Shown here piece by piece: positions 38,132 through 48,336 of a DNA stretch of 64,000 nucleotides. The position numbers were made by a program, and so were the translations under genes. The notes under the pieces were generated by a model, which was given only the letters and a program-made list of their open reading frames with translations, had not been told where the DNA came from and ran no database searches. The DNA comes from Gyromitra esculenta (taxonomy: Eukaryota > Ascomycota > Pezizomycetes > Pezizales > Discinaceae), in NCBI GenBank assembly GCA_038503075.1, contig JBCAML010000010.1, positions 1,550,001 to 1,614,000 on the forward strand. Reading direction: 5' to 3'. Position 1 is the first letter of the stretch; each line of letters begins with the position of its first letter.

Positions 38132-38338
38132 GACAGTGACGTTTCACCTTCAGGAAGGAGTAGGATTCAAAGTGCCTCCACTATTATCGGCGCCCTTGAC
38201 TGTTCCGCCATCTGAGCTTTTGCTCGTCGTGAACGTCAAGGCTTATTGTGCAAGACCTTGTGTATGGTAAAGCTGGACAGACAATGTCTCATGGAGATAG
38301 TAAAGCGTTATCAATGAGAGGAGTTCACAGAACAACAG

Positions 38339-38412
38339 TTCTCCGTGGCGCAATTGGTTAGCGCGTTCGACTGTTAATCGAGAGGTTGGAAGTTCAAGCC
38401 TTCCCGGGGAAG
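38339..38412 (+). tRNA. tRNA-Asn (anticodon GTT), copy 1
   Basis: The acceptor TTCTCCG pairs with CGGGGAA (one T-G pair). The D arm carries TGGCGCAATTGG, the anticodon loop is CTGTTAA between TTCGA and TCGAG, and the T arm is GGAAG TTCAAGC CTTCC. It is 74 nt with no intron. An identical gene lies on the other strand at 38802-38875. Confidence 0.95.
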
Positions 38413-38801
38413 AATTTTTTCGTATTCAGGAGTGCTGGGGTGCTTATGTTCTGCGGCTTTAATTTTTGTTTGCTGTGAATAAGTTGATACCTCTATCTAG
38501 GAGTCAACTAGTCGTCAATTGCGATCTTATCTGATTTTATCATCGCACGTGCCGCGGATCTGTCTTTGTTGAGTCACTTATTATCACTCGATATAACAGA
38601 ATAGCCAATTAAAATCAAACCCAAGTATTTTATTGGTTGAGGCGGAGTAAATTTTTGAGAGCTGCGAATATATGGCGACTACAGCTTTGTGCGTGGCCTT
38701 TACTTAGCTAGCTTTCTCAGAGTTTAAAATCATAGATTACTAAGACCTAACCGGTGTAAATTCAATGCAGCTCAAGCCCGGTGATAAGAAAAAAAGTTAT
38801 G

Positions 38802-38875
38802 CTTCCCCGGGAAGGCTTGAACTTCCAACCTCTCGATTAACAGTCGAACGCGCTAACCAATTGCGCCACGGAGAA
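38802..38875 (-). tRNA. tRNA-Asn (anticodon GTT), copy 2, inverted
   Basis: All 74 bases are identical to the plus-strand copy at 38339-38412, in opposite orientation 389 bp away. The identity extends only a few bases into the 5' flank (ACAG before TTCTCC), and the 3' flanks differ after GGGGAAG. Confidence 0.95.
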
Positions 38876-39430
38876 CTGTATTTAGACTAGCGCTTAAGTT
38901 ATATTGTACTACATTACCAAGCGAACCTGACCAAAATACATGTAATCTTGGCCAGCTCGAGTGACTGAGTATCAACCGCGAGATAAAACGTCTTGGATAT
39001 TTCTGCTAGCGTGTAAAATCAATGCTATTATTGCGAGGCGTCTTTTGGTCTCGAGCTTGGGAAGATGGTTCTTTTATTGAGCTGAGTAGATTTGATGTTA
39101 ACATTTTCGTTTCCCAGTTCACAGCACGCGATTGAAAGAGACGAGTCCTCCTCAATGGTTTTATGTGGAGTCTACTTAATAATACGCAAGAATGAAAGTG
39201 GACAATGTGGCCGGGAAGATAGAATATGAGAAAGGAGATGAGTAAACTGTAGTTGGGTCTATTTTGTATTGTCATAGCTTTAGTGCTAGTTACAGTTAAT
39301 GAGTAAAAAAAAAAGAAAGAACAGAAGGAATAGAATACAGGATTCGCTGTTGCTATCTACTTGTGATATGAAATTAGTTTCCTTTTTTGCTTAACTTAGA
39401 AAATCTTAGCGAGGATTCCTCCCACCCGTT
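38876..39430. other. Intergenic between tRNA-Asn and Sec72
   Basis: Nothing recognised; it holds the 3' flank of the Sec72 gene. Confidence 0.4.
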
Positions 39431-40069
39431 TTATAACGCATCCCTTTCACTTCTCTCGTCAATCAACTTTTCCATCTCCTTTAGCATTTCCAGAAAACTC
39501 GGCTCAGACGCGTGGTGATAGCCAACTTTAGAAGCGTCGAGCAATGTATCTCTGGCTTCATCTAGCCTGCCCATTTCCCGTAAACAGTGGGCTTTGGTCT
39601 TATATGCCTCAGCGTTTTCATTTGCATTGAATCTGATACTCAAATTTGCATCAACTACAGCCTCAGGCCAATCTTTATTCAACAAGTAAGCTTGTGAACG
39701 GGCTTTGAAAAGTAGCTGTAATCTGTCCTGAAGCATCCCGGCGTTCTCCCACTGAGGGCGAGCTTGAACCTCTTGGATGGCCTTGGTGTAGAGCATTATT
39801 GCTTCAGGATATTTACCTTGTTGGCAAGCTTCGTTGCCCGCCTTGCAAGGGCCTTCAGCCATCTCTATGCGGCCGCTTCTACCTGGCAAAAGGGGAAGAG
39901 GAGGGACGTCGAATCCGTATTCATCCAGGTCACTGGTGAGTTTGCTGACAGCTTCGACTTCTTTGGTGAGGAGAGGATCTGAGTAGCCTCCGATAATCTT
40001 AACAAGCTTGCCATCTTCATTGTACTGTATAGGTAACAGGTTGAACGTCTTCTGAGAATTTCCTGCCAT
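39431..40069 (-). CDS. sec72: Sec72-like subunit of the ER post-translational translocation complex (TPR protein)
   Basis: A single exon of 212 aa starting at ATG 40069 (MAGNSQKTFNLLPIQ). In fungi Sec72 binds Sec63/Sec71 on the cytosolic face of the ER and docks Hsp70-bound precursor proteins. The N-terminal part (about 1-60: LPIQYNEDGKLVKIIGGYSDP, then PPLPLLPGR) matches the family. A TPR region follows (about 70-180), with KAGNEACQQGKYPEAIMLYTKAI, the repeat helices around RSQAYLLNKDWPEAVVDANL, and KTKAHCLREMGRLDEARDTL. The length is typical. There is no membrane segment, as expected for a peripheral subunit. Confidence 0.88.
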   Translation of the reverse strand: MAGNSQKTFNLLPIQYNEDGKLVKIIGGYSDPLLTKEVEAVSKLTSDLDEYGFDVPPLPLLPGRSGRIEMAEGPCKAGNEACQQGKYPEAIMLYTKAIQEVQARPQWENAGMLQDRLQLLFKARSQAYLLNKDWPEAVVDANLSIRFNANENAEAYKTKAHCLREMGRLDEARDTLLDASKVGYHHASEPSFLEMLKEMEKLIDERSERDAL

Positions 40070-41154
40070 GGCCTCAAGAATGCTGGGAATGGAGGCTGGG
40101 GGAGAGAGTATTAGATCTCAACTTGTGGTAGACTTGGCTCGCGATAGATTGGTTTGAGGTCTGCGGTTAGGGATAGAAATTTAGAAAATATAATTTATGG
40201 TATATTGATATTGAGTGAAAGCTGAGCGAATAGGGGAATGAGAAGGGGTGTTGAGAGTAACAGTACAAATGTTTATTCTAGACGAAGAAGCTATGTAGTC
40301 ACATGGGAAATTCTACCTCCGTTTGGCGCATCTTGCGAAAATCCAGAGGCTTCCTTCTAGTCTGTCCTTTAGACACGTCAGTTACTCTGTACCACCCGTC
40401 TCAGATTGGAAGGCTTCACGTAAGCAATATAATGTGTTATATCCGTGGATATAGCAATTTGAGTTTCTCTAGTGGTAGGGACCCTACTCTCTTCCTTGAT
40501 TTTCTAGAATATGTTATCTCGGGAAATTGATCCGTATCTAATGGTTTTTATTCCATCAAAATAGTTCACATTTTATTGCCTAAAGGAAGTTCTCAATTAT
40601 AGCTAATCTAGTGCATATTTAGGCCGTGAGAGGTAATTCTTAATATACCTATATCTGCTTACATTGGCAGGGACTTTCCTCTAAGTTTTGGTATCAAGGG
40701 GAAATGGTCACCACGGGGTCTCTTTAATGTGGTGGCTGCCGTTCTGCCGTTGCCAATATTGTTTCCTCTAATAGCAAGAGATACGATCTTATATATGTTG
40801 GTGGTCTTCTCGTTCGCATCTCGCTTACTGCCTGTCACAACGTCTCGACGGATGGTAGTGTTGGAGTTTTGGGAGATCGATTTGCCTTGACTCACATACT
40901 GCTGCGGGAAGAATGACCTGTTCCTAAGGTAAATGATCACGTGTCGATCAAAGATAGTGGTTTTGGCGTTCTTTGGCTGCTGTACGAGGCTGGGCATGGG
41001 ACTAGTTGGAACCACTCCTCTAGGGTCTTCCCAATCCCATCATCCCCTACAAAGCAACACCATCTTGAGCTAAATTTACAATTTTATCATCCTGACAGTT
41101 TTACAGAACGCATATACACATCAAGCGGTGATGTCAATCACTTATTACCATCAA
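40070..41154. other. Intergenic between Sec72 and the unknown-family copy 2
   Basis: A minus-strand frame of 118 codons (40659-41015) has no recognisable domain and atypical composition. I do not call it a gene. Confidence 0.35.
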
Positions 41155-42264
41155 ATGATTGCCATTCATCCCTTGCTTCGAACTACAAGGGTGCCTGTTC
41201 GGATTCATCCTTTGCTTTGGGATCTCTACCACGTCGATATGCTAGGTGTCTATGTGCAATTTCTTATCACAGATTTTCAACAAGATGTAGAGACTTGTCC
41301 AGACATACAACGGCCACTCCCACCTGGATCAATTGGGACTTGGGGACTTAGCATTCTCGCGAACAATCTCAGAACCCCGAGTTATAATCTGAGGTTATTC
41401 CTCATTCGTTCTATTGATTCTTTCCAGAGGAATTTGATGCCGCGGCCATTTCGTTACGCTGAAATTCAGTGAGAACAAACCCTTCTAAAAAATAATTTAA
41501 TTAGAACTAACAAGAGGTTGCCGTATTAGAGCGAATGGTACACGTCTGCTCCCAATCTTTCGTATCTCGAATCATTTCGTCGAAATTCGTCCCGAGATGA
41601 CTGTTTGCACCAAGTCCGGCTTACCATTTCTTTCCTTTAACACCCCTTGCGGTAATCGTTTGTTACGCCACATGTTACGCCATGGTCATGAGCGTTGTGG
41701 CCATCATCTGTCGCTGATTCGGTCCTTGAAAGGCCGCACCAAATATGATTTTGTATCTGAATTGATTGACCCATACGACGTTGCTATCCTGATCGCTTCG
41801 GCCCAAGAGCAACTAAGTGTTCGATACCGGCTTCGTCAAGTCATCCCTGATATGATCAAGGTATGTCAACTCCTACGTCTTATAATCCTGCTATATTCTC
41901 ACAATGTGCAAAGGTTTATCTCATCACTCCAAATGGCTTTTCGCCCACGGTTTGCCTCTTTACTGCACGCTTTCCTATTAGCTATCTGAACGCTCTCATC
42001 AATACGAAGTTAAGTTTTCCGATGGGCGTCATAATCACCAAGGAGATCATCGATTTTCCAACTGTGCCGCCTCCTGGCGAGCCCGCGGATAGGGGGAAAT
42101 TTCTTGCCATGCTTAGAAATATTTTAGAGGAATCTCTGGCTCTTGAGCCACCGCTCGCGAAAATGGCGAAGCTTGTCGCTCAATCGAACCATGTCAGGGC
42201 TTCAAAGTACACCGAACCTAATGGCGAAAATGACCCCAAACAAGCTACCTGCATAACCGAATGA
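41155..42264 (+). CDS. Unknown three-exon family, copy 2
   Basis: Exons 41155-41468, 41530-41860 and 41914-42264 give 331 aa. An ATG 24 bp upstream (41131) is also in frame; I choose 41155 because MIAIHPLLRTT then aligns with the starts of the other two copies. Intron phases (2, 0) match copies 1 and 3. Shared blocks are RVPVRIHPLLWDL, CTKSGLPFLSFNT, ELIDPYDVAILIASAQEQL, VYLITPNG, ISYLNALINTKLSF, IITKEIIDFP and MLRNILEES. Its C-terminal tail (about 45 residues after the last block) is longer than in copy 1 and hydrophilic. Function unknown. Confidence 0.72.
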
Positions 42265-43049
42265 GATAAATATGTTGCTTACGGCCATCCCGGCATGGGG
42301 GAGAACACCGCAATCGTTAACTCCATGTCACCATAGTTCTACGAATCATAGGCAAGATCGGAATACTCTCACTCACTCACTCGATTACTCGCGTCTCATC
42401 TCCATAGCAAGCCCTCACCCTTTCCTTCGCATTCGTCAACTTTCAGGTGAAACTGACATTCGAAATCTCACTAGTTGCTTGTCCTACTCAGCGTTGGAAC
42501 AGTAGCGGGAAAGCATGAGAAAATATATCTTTCCCATATTTTGGTAGCTTTATTGTTTTAGTAGTTAATTGGAAAGATCTAATTCTATGAATCTCTGCTC
42601 TTTTATTTCTAGTAGCTGTGGGTCTTAGATGAATAACTGTGGTAGCTAGTATTTCGTGTGAGTAGTAGGAAAACGAAATATTTGTCCATAGAGTTCGTAA
42701 ATATGATTCATATTCTTGCCCATATCTCCTAAATTTTGGTAATCTATATCACTATCGAGCCTCTTTTGGCGCTCACAGGGTGGTGTTGCGAAGTGGCTCC
42801 ATCACATACTGTCACTCGAATCATTTTTGTTCACGCTGGGATACGAGTGCTTTGGTATATGGTCAAATAGTAAGGATAAAGGATATAGCTTCAGTTGCCA
42901 ACCCTCATTTATTTCCTAGTGTCTAAAATTCTTGTTGGTTTTCATTTGCATCAAGCAAAACAAGATAAAAGCCGTGATATTTCCTCAAATCGATACCGTC
43001 AGAAATCGAACTCCATACACCCCCGGTATCACTGTTCAACATGGTACCA
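42265..43049. other. Intergenic downstream of unknown-family copy 2
   Basis: No supported gene; an ACTC repeat near 42370 is the only pattern I noticed. Confidence 0.35.
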
Positions 43050-43418
43050 TCAACCAGCGAACTCCTTAGCGCGTGCCTTTATTGCCAATGTCTCCTGAGG
43101 TAGCGGCATCTTGTCCCACTCCAAGCACCACACCACATTCTCATTGAAGGCGTCGGTAATAATTTGCTTAAGTTCAACCATCACCTCCGCCCTCGCCTCT
43201 CGCTCACAATCTTGAAAGGTACGTCTCACGTATGCCTTGAGTTTCTCCGGAAAGCGGTATTGTGGTGGCGTGTGAATTTCATCGGTTTGCTATGGTTTGC
43301 AGGAGCGTATTTGCGTTAGCCAGCTTTCTTCTTTTATTTTTGTTTGTCTACTGAGGGGGGTTGGAGTGAGTTTTACCGCCCAGTATTGGCTTGCTGTGTT
43401 TTGGCCGTTGTATGCCAT
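43050..43418 (-). CDS. Small protein resembling the conserved core of Thp3/LENG8
   Basis: Two exons, 43418-43377 and 43289-43050, give 93 aa. The 87-bp intron has donor GTAAAA, branch GCTAAC and acceptor CATAG, and is phase 0. The start MAYNGQNTASQYWA leads into FPEKLKAYVRRTFQDC, then a helical stretch with VELKQIITDAF, then CLEWDKMPLP. The pattern YV-x-R-x-F...C...LK-x-I/V...W-D/S...PLP is what I recall of the segment before the SAC3/GANP domain in Thp3/LENG8 proteins (mRNA processing/export). The SAC3 domain itself is absent, because a stop follows 17 residues after PLP. It may be a stand-alone small gene or a truncated duplicate. The family assignment is from memory and moderate. Confidence 0.5.
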
Positions 43419-44098
43419 TGTTATTGGGTTGGTTGGGGTTGGAGGGGATTATTGGTGTTTGCTGTTGCTGAAATATTAGTTTATTCTTCTTCTTTCCCTT
43501 CCACTGTCGTATAGTTGGAGATGACTCACAAATCGCGACTCTGAGGATTTAAATCGTTGAGTGCTTGCGAAGTCTTCGAAGCGATGGAGGACATAAACAC
43601 TGATGTAAGTTATTGGCAAATGGCGTGGGTGGGGTGTGGAAACCCTTGGCGGCATGGCAAGGATACATGTAGGTATATAATCCCCTCGTTACGTACTAGG
43701 GATCACGTCGGATGGGTTTAGCCTCAGTACCAGGAAATGGATTGGTACAGTAGGTCGCTTGATTTAGGCCGATTTTTGCGGGGTTACATCCAACCGATAC
43801 TATGCAGCTAGACATACCTTACAAAGGCTTGCATAAGTCTTATTCTAAAGAGAGTAGCAGTAGGACATAAGTAAATCCATCTTAAATATCGTTTATTGCA
43901 AGTAAGACTCGAATAAAGAATGCGAAGGACAAGAAAAGTACAACGCAATAACGCGACTAAACTTAAACAACTCTTAGACTATGTATAGCCTGTTACCTAA
44001 TCCTTCGATAGAGTACTCATCCATGGATAGGACTAACAGTATCATAAAGCGGATTCAAACTCTGAGGACAAGATGCACTCATACCAACGGCAATATAA
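43419..44098. other. Intergenic between the small Thp3-like gene and unknown-family copy 3
   Basis: Nothing recognised. It is the shared 5' side of the small gene and the 3' side of copy 3. Confidence 0.35.
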
Positions 44099-45363
44099 TC
44101 AAACTTCCAAACTCTGCATCATCTCCGCGATTTTTTGGTCGTGCAGAAAGCGGGCCGTCCGTTTATTTTTCATTTTCTTTACCACACCTTGGACCCTCCT
44201 CCACTTATGTTTTTCTTCTAATAGCCAACCAGGACGTTTTTGGATGTGTGATATTTTTGGCTTTTCCTCAACCTTTTTATCTATCACAACCTTCGACTTC
44301 TTTGCCTGTCGTTTAGCCAAGGACGCTTCCGAGAACATCTCTTCGTAACTATTAGCTTCCTCAAAAACTTGGGTCAGTATATCTAGGAAGCGTCCATCAG
44401 TGACATCTTTTCCGTCCTCCGGTAGTTCTGGAAGCTCAACGAGCTCACGGGTTATGGTAGCAACCTCCGCTGTCTCCAGTCGAGGATCTTGAAGCGCCTC
44501 TAGGTATCTACGAGAAAAACTGGCAGTGTAGAAGTATACCGCTACTGACGGGGGATATGGCGTGATAAGGTATGCCTACCACGATTGTAAGAACTAGCTA
44601 TTAATCTGAAAGATGGAAAGGTGGTAATAACCTTAACCATATCAGGAAGTGGTTGATCAAGATAACGTAGAACGCACATTTGTGTTTGTGCAAGGGAGAT
44701 TAAACCAGCAACGTAATAAGGGTCAATCATCTCTAAGTCAAAACTGCAGCTTCTCACCCACTTCTTAAGCCCTTTAGGAAGATTTCGAATGGCATGGTTA
44801 GGCTTAGCTTGACGAAAACCAGTCGTGCTTTTTGCACAGTTATACAAGAGAAACGGCATGCCCCTCTTGGTGTGGATGACCAGCTCAGCCTTGACCTTAA
44901 TGATTCTTTCGCCGAAAGTGAACAGCGAAAAGGGAGGCTCGGGGAGTTCCCTAGAAGCACATTTGATCAGCCTCATCTGATCTTAAAACTTCGTGTATAA
45001 AAATAACTTAAGAAAGGCCTATACCCACCATGAAGACCGATACCGAAATGGTTTCGATTTCAACTCTTCCTGAAAAGCGGCCATAATTCTTGCTATGAAT
45101 GTAGCAAGGTAAGTATCCAGCAAAACCAATTTCTGGAGATAGTGTATAGCTTTGAGTTCTCGAAAGGCGATGGTCCCCTTAAGTTTGGGCAGAGGTGATA
45201 TTTCACTAGGAATAGTAGGTATTTCTTGATCATCGAGATTGGTGGTATTAAGGATCGGCTCGATGGATATACGGAGTAGATGTAGATGATTCAGGCTCCA
45301 GGCCAAAGGATCAACCCATATGGGGTCTCTGGTGGTCTTAAGTAGATGAGATATAAATGACAT
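44099..45363 (-). CDS. Unknown three-exon family, copy 3 (with a basic C-terminal tail)
   Basis: Exons 45363-45029, 44950-44632 and 44575-44099 give 376 aa, with the same intron phases (2, 0) as copies 1 and 2. The start MSFISHLLKTTRDPIWVDP aligns with theirs. Shared blocks are HTKRGMPFLLYNC, EMIDPYYVAGLISLAQTQM, AYLITPYP, RRYLEALQDPRL, ITRELVELP and VFEEA. It differs from the others by about 75 extra C-terminal residues rich in Lys and Arg (for example KRQAKKSKVVIDKK and EEKHKWRRVQGVVKKMKNK). These could be a nuclear-localisation or nucleic-acid-binding tail; that is inference. It faces copies 1 and 2 on the opposite strand. Confidence 0.74.
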
Positions 45364-45671
45364 TTCTTTGTAAGTATTTCTGCGAATCAAAAGCTTGATG
45401 ATGTTGATGTTTGAGGACCTAGTGGCATGAGTTTACTTAGACTTTAAGGTCACGCTTCAGGCTAGTTGCAATTTTTTTTTTTCATGACCAACTTCACTTC
45501 CTGAGGATAGAAACTGAAAAACACGACCGAACGATTGAATGATTGAACGATAGAATATGAAAAACAAGAGTATCACCCACAAGGCGGCTTAAAGCAAATT
45601 GGAGAGTTGCTTTTAGCTAGCTTATGCTTGCGGAGAGTCTGCCTCGACCTTCTCGAGACGCCTTGAGGCAT
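45364..45671. other. Short intergenic gap upstream of unknown-family copy 3
   Basis: About 300 bp of promoter-side sequence with no gene. Confidence 0.35.
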
Positions 45672-46276
45672 TATATATGTTTTGAACCGTTTGTTATGAA
45701 TGCCGGTTTACAAAGTGGCCAAGCCAGTTTACAAAGCAGTCAGCCTATTTACAAATAGGATCACTTTGGACATCAGCTAGCCCATCTACAAAGTGAAGTT
45801 AAAAGATGGTCGATATTCAAAGTTTCCACCAAGGCAAAAAATTATCTTCTACCCCAACAACCACCTCCCAGGCCTCTCACAATTTATATAGTCGTACCTT
45901 GCTATACTGAACCTGCAAAATCCACCGAAATTTGCTCAATATAGAGAATTATTCACCACAGCAAATTTAATACTATGGAGTAGCGTTGTGATTTGTGAAG
46001 GAAACAAAAACAGTATTCAGTATGCCAGTGTTAAGTTTCGGTATAACAAGGTATAAATATATCTGTGATGTTGAGGGTAGGCAGATACTTGGAGGCTGAT
46101 ATTTATATTGAAAGAGCTCCCAAGCCCGCCTACAGATAGTGTGTTTTTTTGAATATCGGCCATCCTTTAACTTCACTTTGTAGATGGGACAGCCAGTGTT
46201 CAAAGTGATCTCATTTGTAAATAGGCCGACCGCTCTATAAACCGGCCGTAATGGAAACCCGGTCAGAACATATATA
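45672..46276. mobile_element. 605-bp terminal-inverted-repeat element, non-coding (MITE-like)
   Basis: The ends are TATATATGTT and AACATATATA. Inverted arms of about 130 bp lie at 45672-45825 and 46140-46276. They share, in opposite orientation, GCCTATTTACAAAT, CCCATCTACAAAGTGAAG and GATGG(T/C)CGATATTCAAA. The left arm has an extra duplicated segment of about 21 bp. There is no coding capacity. Confidence 0.7.
45888..46058. mobile_element. Small inverted-repeat element nested in the 605-bp element (pogo/Tc1-like ends)
   Basis: The left end reads TACCTTGCTATACTGAA and the right end (reverse complement) TACCTTGTTATACCGAA, bordered by TA-rich sequence. TA-flanked, short-TIR elements of this style are typical of Tc1/mariner-pogo MITEs; the assignment rests on these short ends only. 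Inside is a further AAATTTGC / GCAAATTT inverted pair. Confidence 0.45.
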
Positions 46277-48336
46277 GCTCTTCTTGAATAAAATGAGACG
46301 TAACTCTGTACCTGAAGGCTTATACAAGGCCACCCCAGACTTCAGCAACGCCGCACATAATTGCGGTAACTCAAGGCACTAGAAAAAATTTCCGAGAACC
46401 CCTAGTATATATCGATCTCTATTTATATATCGCAATATTGTAGACCTCGGGGCTCCCAGAGAATTTGCCTCGGTTACCCGTGCAAACAACTGAATAATAC
46501 AGCATACTTAAGATCTTATATTGACCCCACCGCCGAAGTTAATTTGGAAATACACTCTGTTGGTTGATCTCTCCAACCCAATTCAAGCGAAGCCAGACCA
46601 GCTCTCAACTGTGAAGCTGCCAATGGGTCATAGTGGATCACTCGGCGTTTCCTCCCCCATCGTTGGGAATAAGCTTCACAGGTTACAGAACGCCCTCCAC
46701 TACCCCTAAAAAAAAAAACAGCAAAACACCTATTTTCGCTATCCAAGCATATCTTACCCTTCAGTATCAGCCAATTAGCATCTATCCTAGCGGGAGGGGG
46801 GGGTTCGGACACCCCATAAACTTTCAATTGCTTTCTAATAAGCTCCCTCGCTGGCATTTCCCAAGGAAAGAAAAGTCCCGTTAAATTAAGTTATACTAAA
46901 TCAACTGAACCACTACTTAGCCACGTGCATGCATTTCCCCTCTTACAGCAAATGACCACAGAACAAGAACCACACGCATGATTGAAGAGCTCCTCTCGAG
47001 CTTCCACTCACCTACCCTCTCAAAGATTTTCATGAGACTCCACTCTCTATCAAACCTCACAATATACCGCCTTAACATTAATGCACCTTCTCTCAACAAA
47101 TCCACGATATCGTTTACTATTAAACATCAACAAACACTTCTAGAAACCATCGAAACCCTGATGCCAAGTCAATTGCAGTGAGACAGTAAAAATAGGCCCC
47201 GCCCCAACCCTCGCCATAGGGTATATGCATCCTCAATACCTCAGACACTGAGTATTTGCACTATCACCTTAGTGTACTTCTTCAAACAAATACTCCTCAC
47301 AAAAACACACAAAGCGAATTGTGATAAAACCTCGTTGGCTAAGATCAGCGGCTTATCTTAACACCCTATTAAAATCCATTTTAGCAATCCACAAGAAACG
47401 AATACTCATCGATTTGCCAAGTGGGCCAATCAATGCCTCTTTACGCCGAGCACATCTACATCGCTCTCCAAACCCCAAGAAACTAATGAAAATCAGTACT
47501 CGGTATACTCAATTTACCCATTAAGTTGTGATCTTCCACGGCCCATATCCTATCGCCTACCTATCTCCGTAAAAAAAAATAAAGAACAGAAATCACCTCG
47601 GTAATTACCCCACCTCCCACCCCCTTCAGGCGGCGGCACCAAATCACCAAATCATCCCACAAACCGATGAAATTTCGCCACGCAGAAGCCGAATCACGGA
47701 CACATGGCAGACAGCTGCAACGCACGGACCATCCACGGCATAGCACTGCCACGTCTGGCACAGACCACCCTGCGGGATGTCGTTGGATGCCGCTGGAAGA
47801 GAGATTGGACGCACGGACCGAAGGCTTATTTGCTGGATCAACAAATGGCGGGCGGCGGGGTTGGTTGTAATTTTATGTCGGGTAAGTGATGCTAAAGCTG
47901 ACTGATGTGCTGAAGGTATACTATAGACGGAAAACCCCGTCTGTATCGTTGGGATATATCTGTGGCTAGAATCATGCAGACTAATAATATAGGGCAAAAT
48001 ACCTTGACTGGTGATGGAAAGAAGTAGATTCAAGTTTCGATACACTGATATCTCGCCACACCCAAGGAAGCAGAAAACAAACAGGTAAGAAGCTCTACCC
48101 TGAACTATGAAAATGCCACATAGCCATCCTAAACTTTCCACACAGCGACTTTCAAAGAGAACCTATCAGAACGATTTCTAATAGCAACTCCATATCGAGT
48201 GATAAATCATGATAAACACGAGTGACATACCATGATCAGCAAACACCCACAACCAAATCCAAATCACATAAGAAATAGGAAACCCCACAACAAAACATCA
48301 AACCAAACCACAAATCAAGCCTCAAAAGAAATCATA
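46277..48336. other. Intergenic, no supported gene
   Basis: Frames at 46516-46857 (minus), 46978-47181 (plus) and 47321-47524 (plus) were examined. None shows a domain, and I could not join them by plausible introns without hitting stops. Confidence 0.4.

Noticed and set aside
40659..41015. 118-codon minus-strand frame divergent from unknown-family copy 2
   Set aside because: No recognisable motif, and it lies in the likely promoter of copy 2.
46978..47524. Two plus-strand frames that might join and loosely recall exon 3 of the unknown family (YLN-x-L)
   Set aside because: All plausible donor/acceptor pairs lead to stops and the other conserved blocks are missing.
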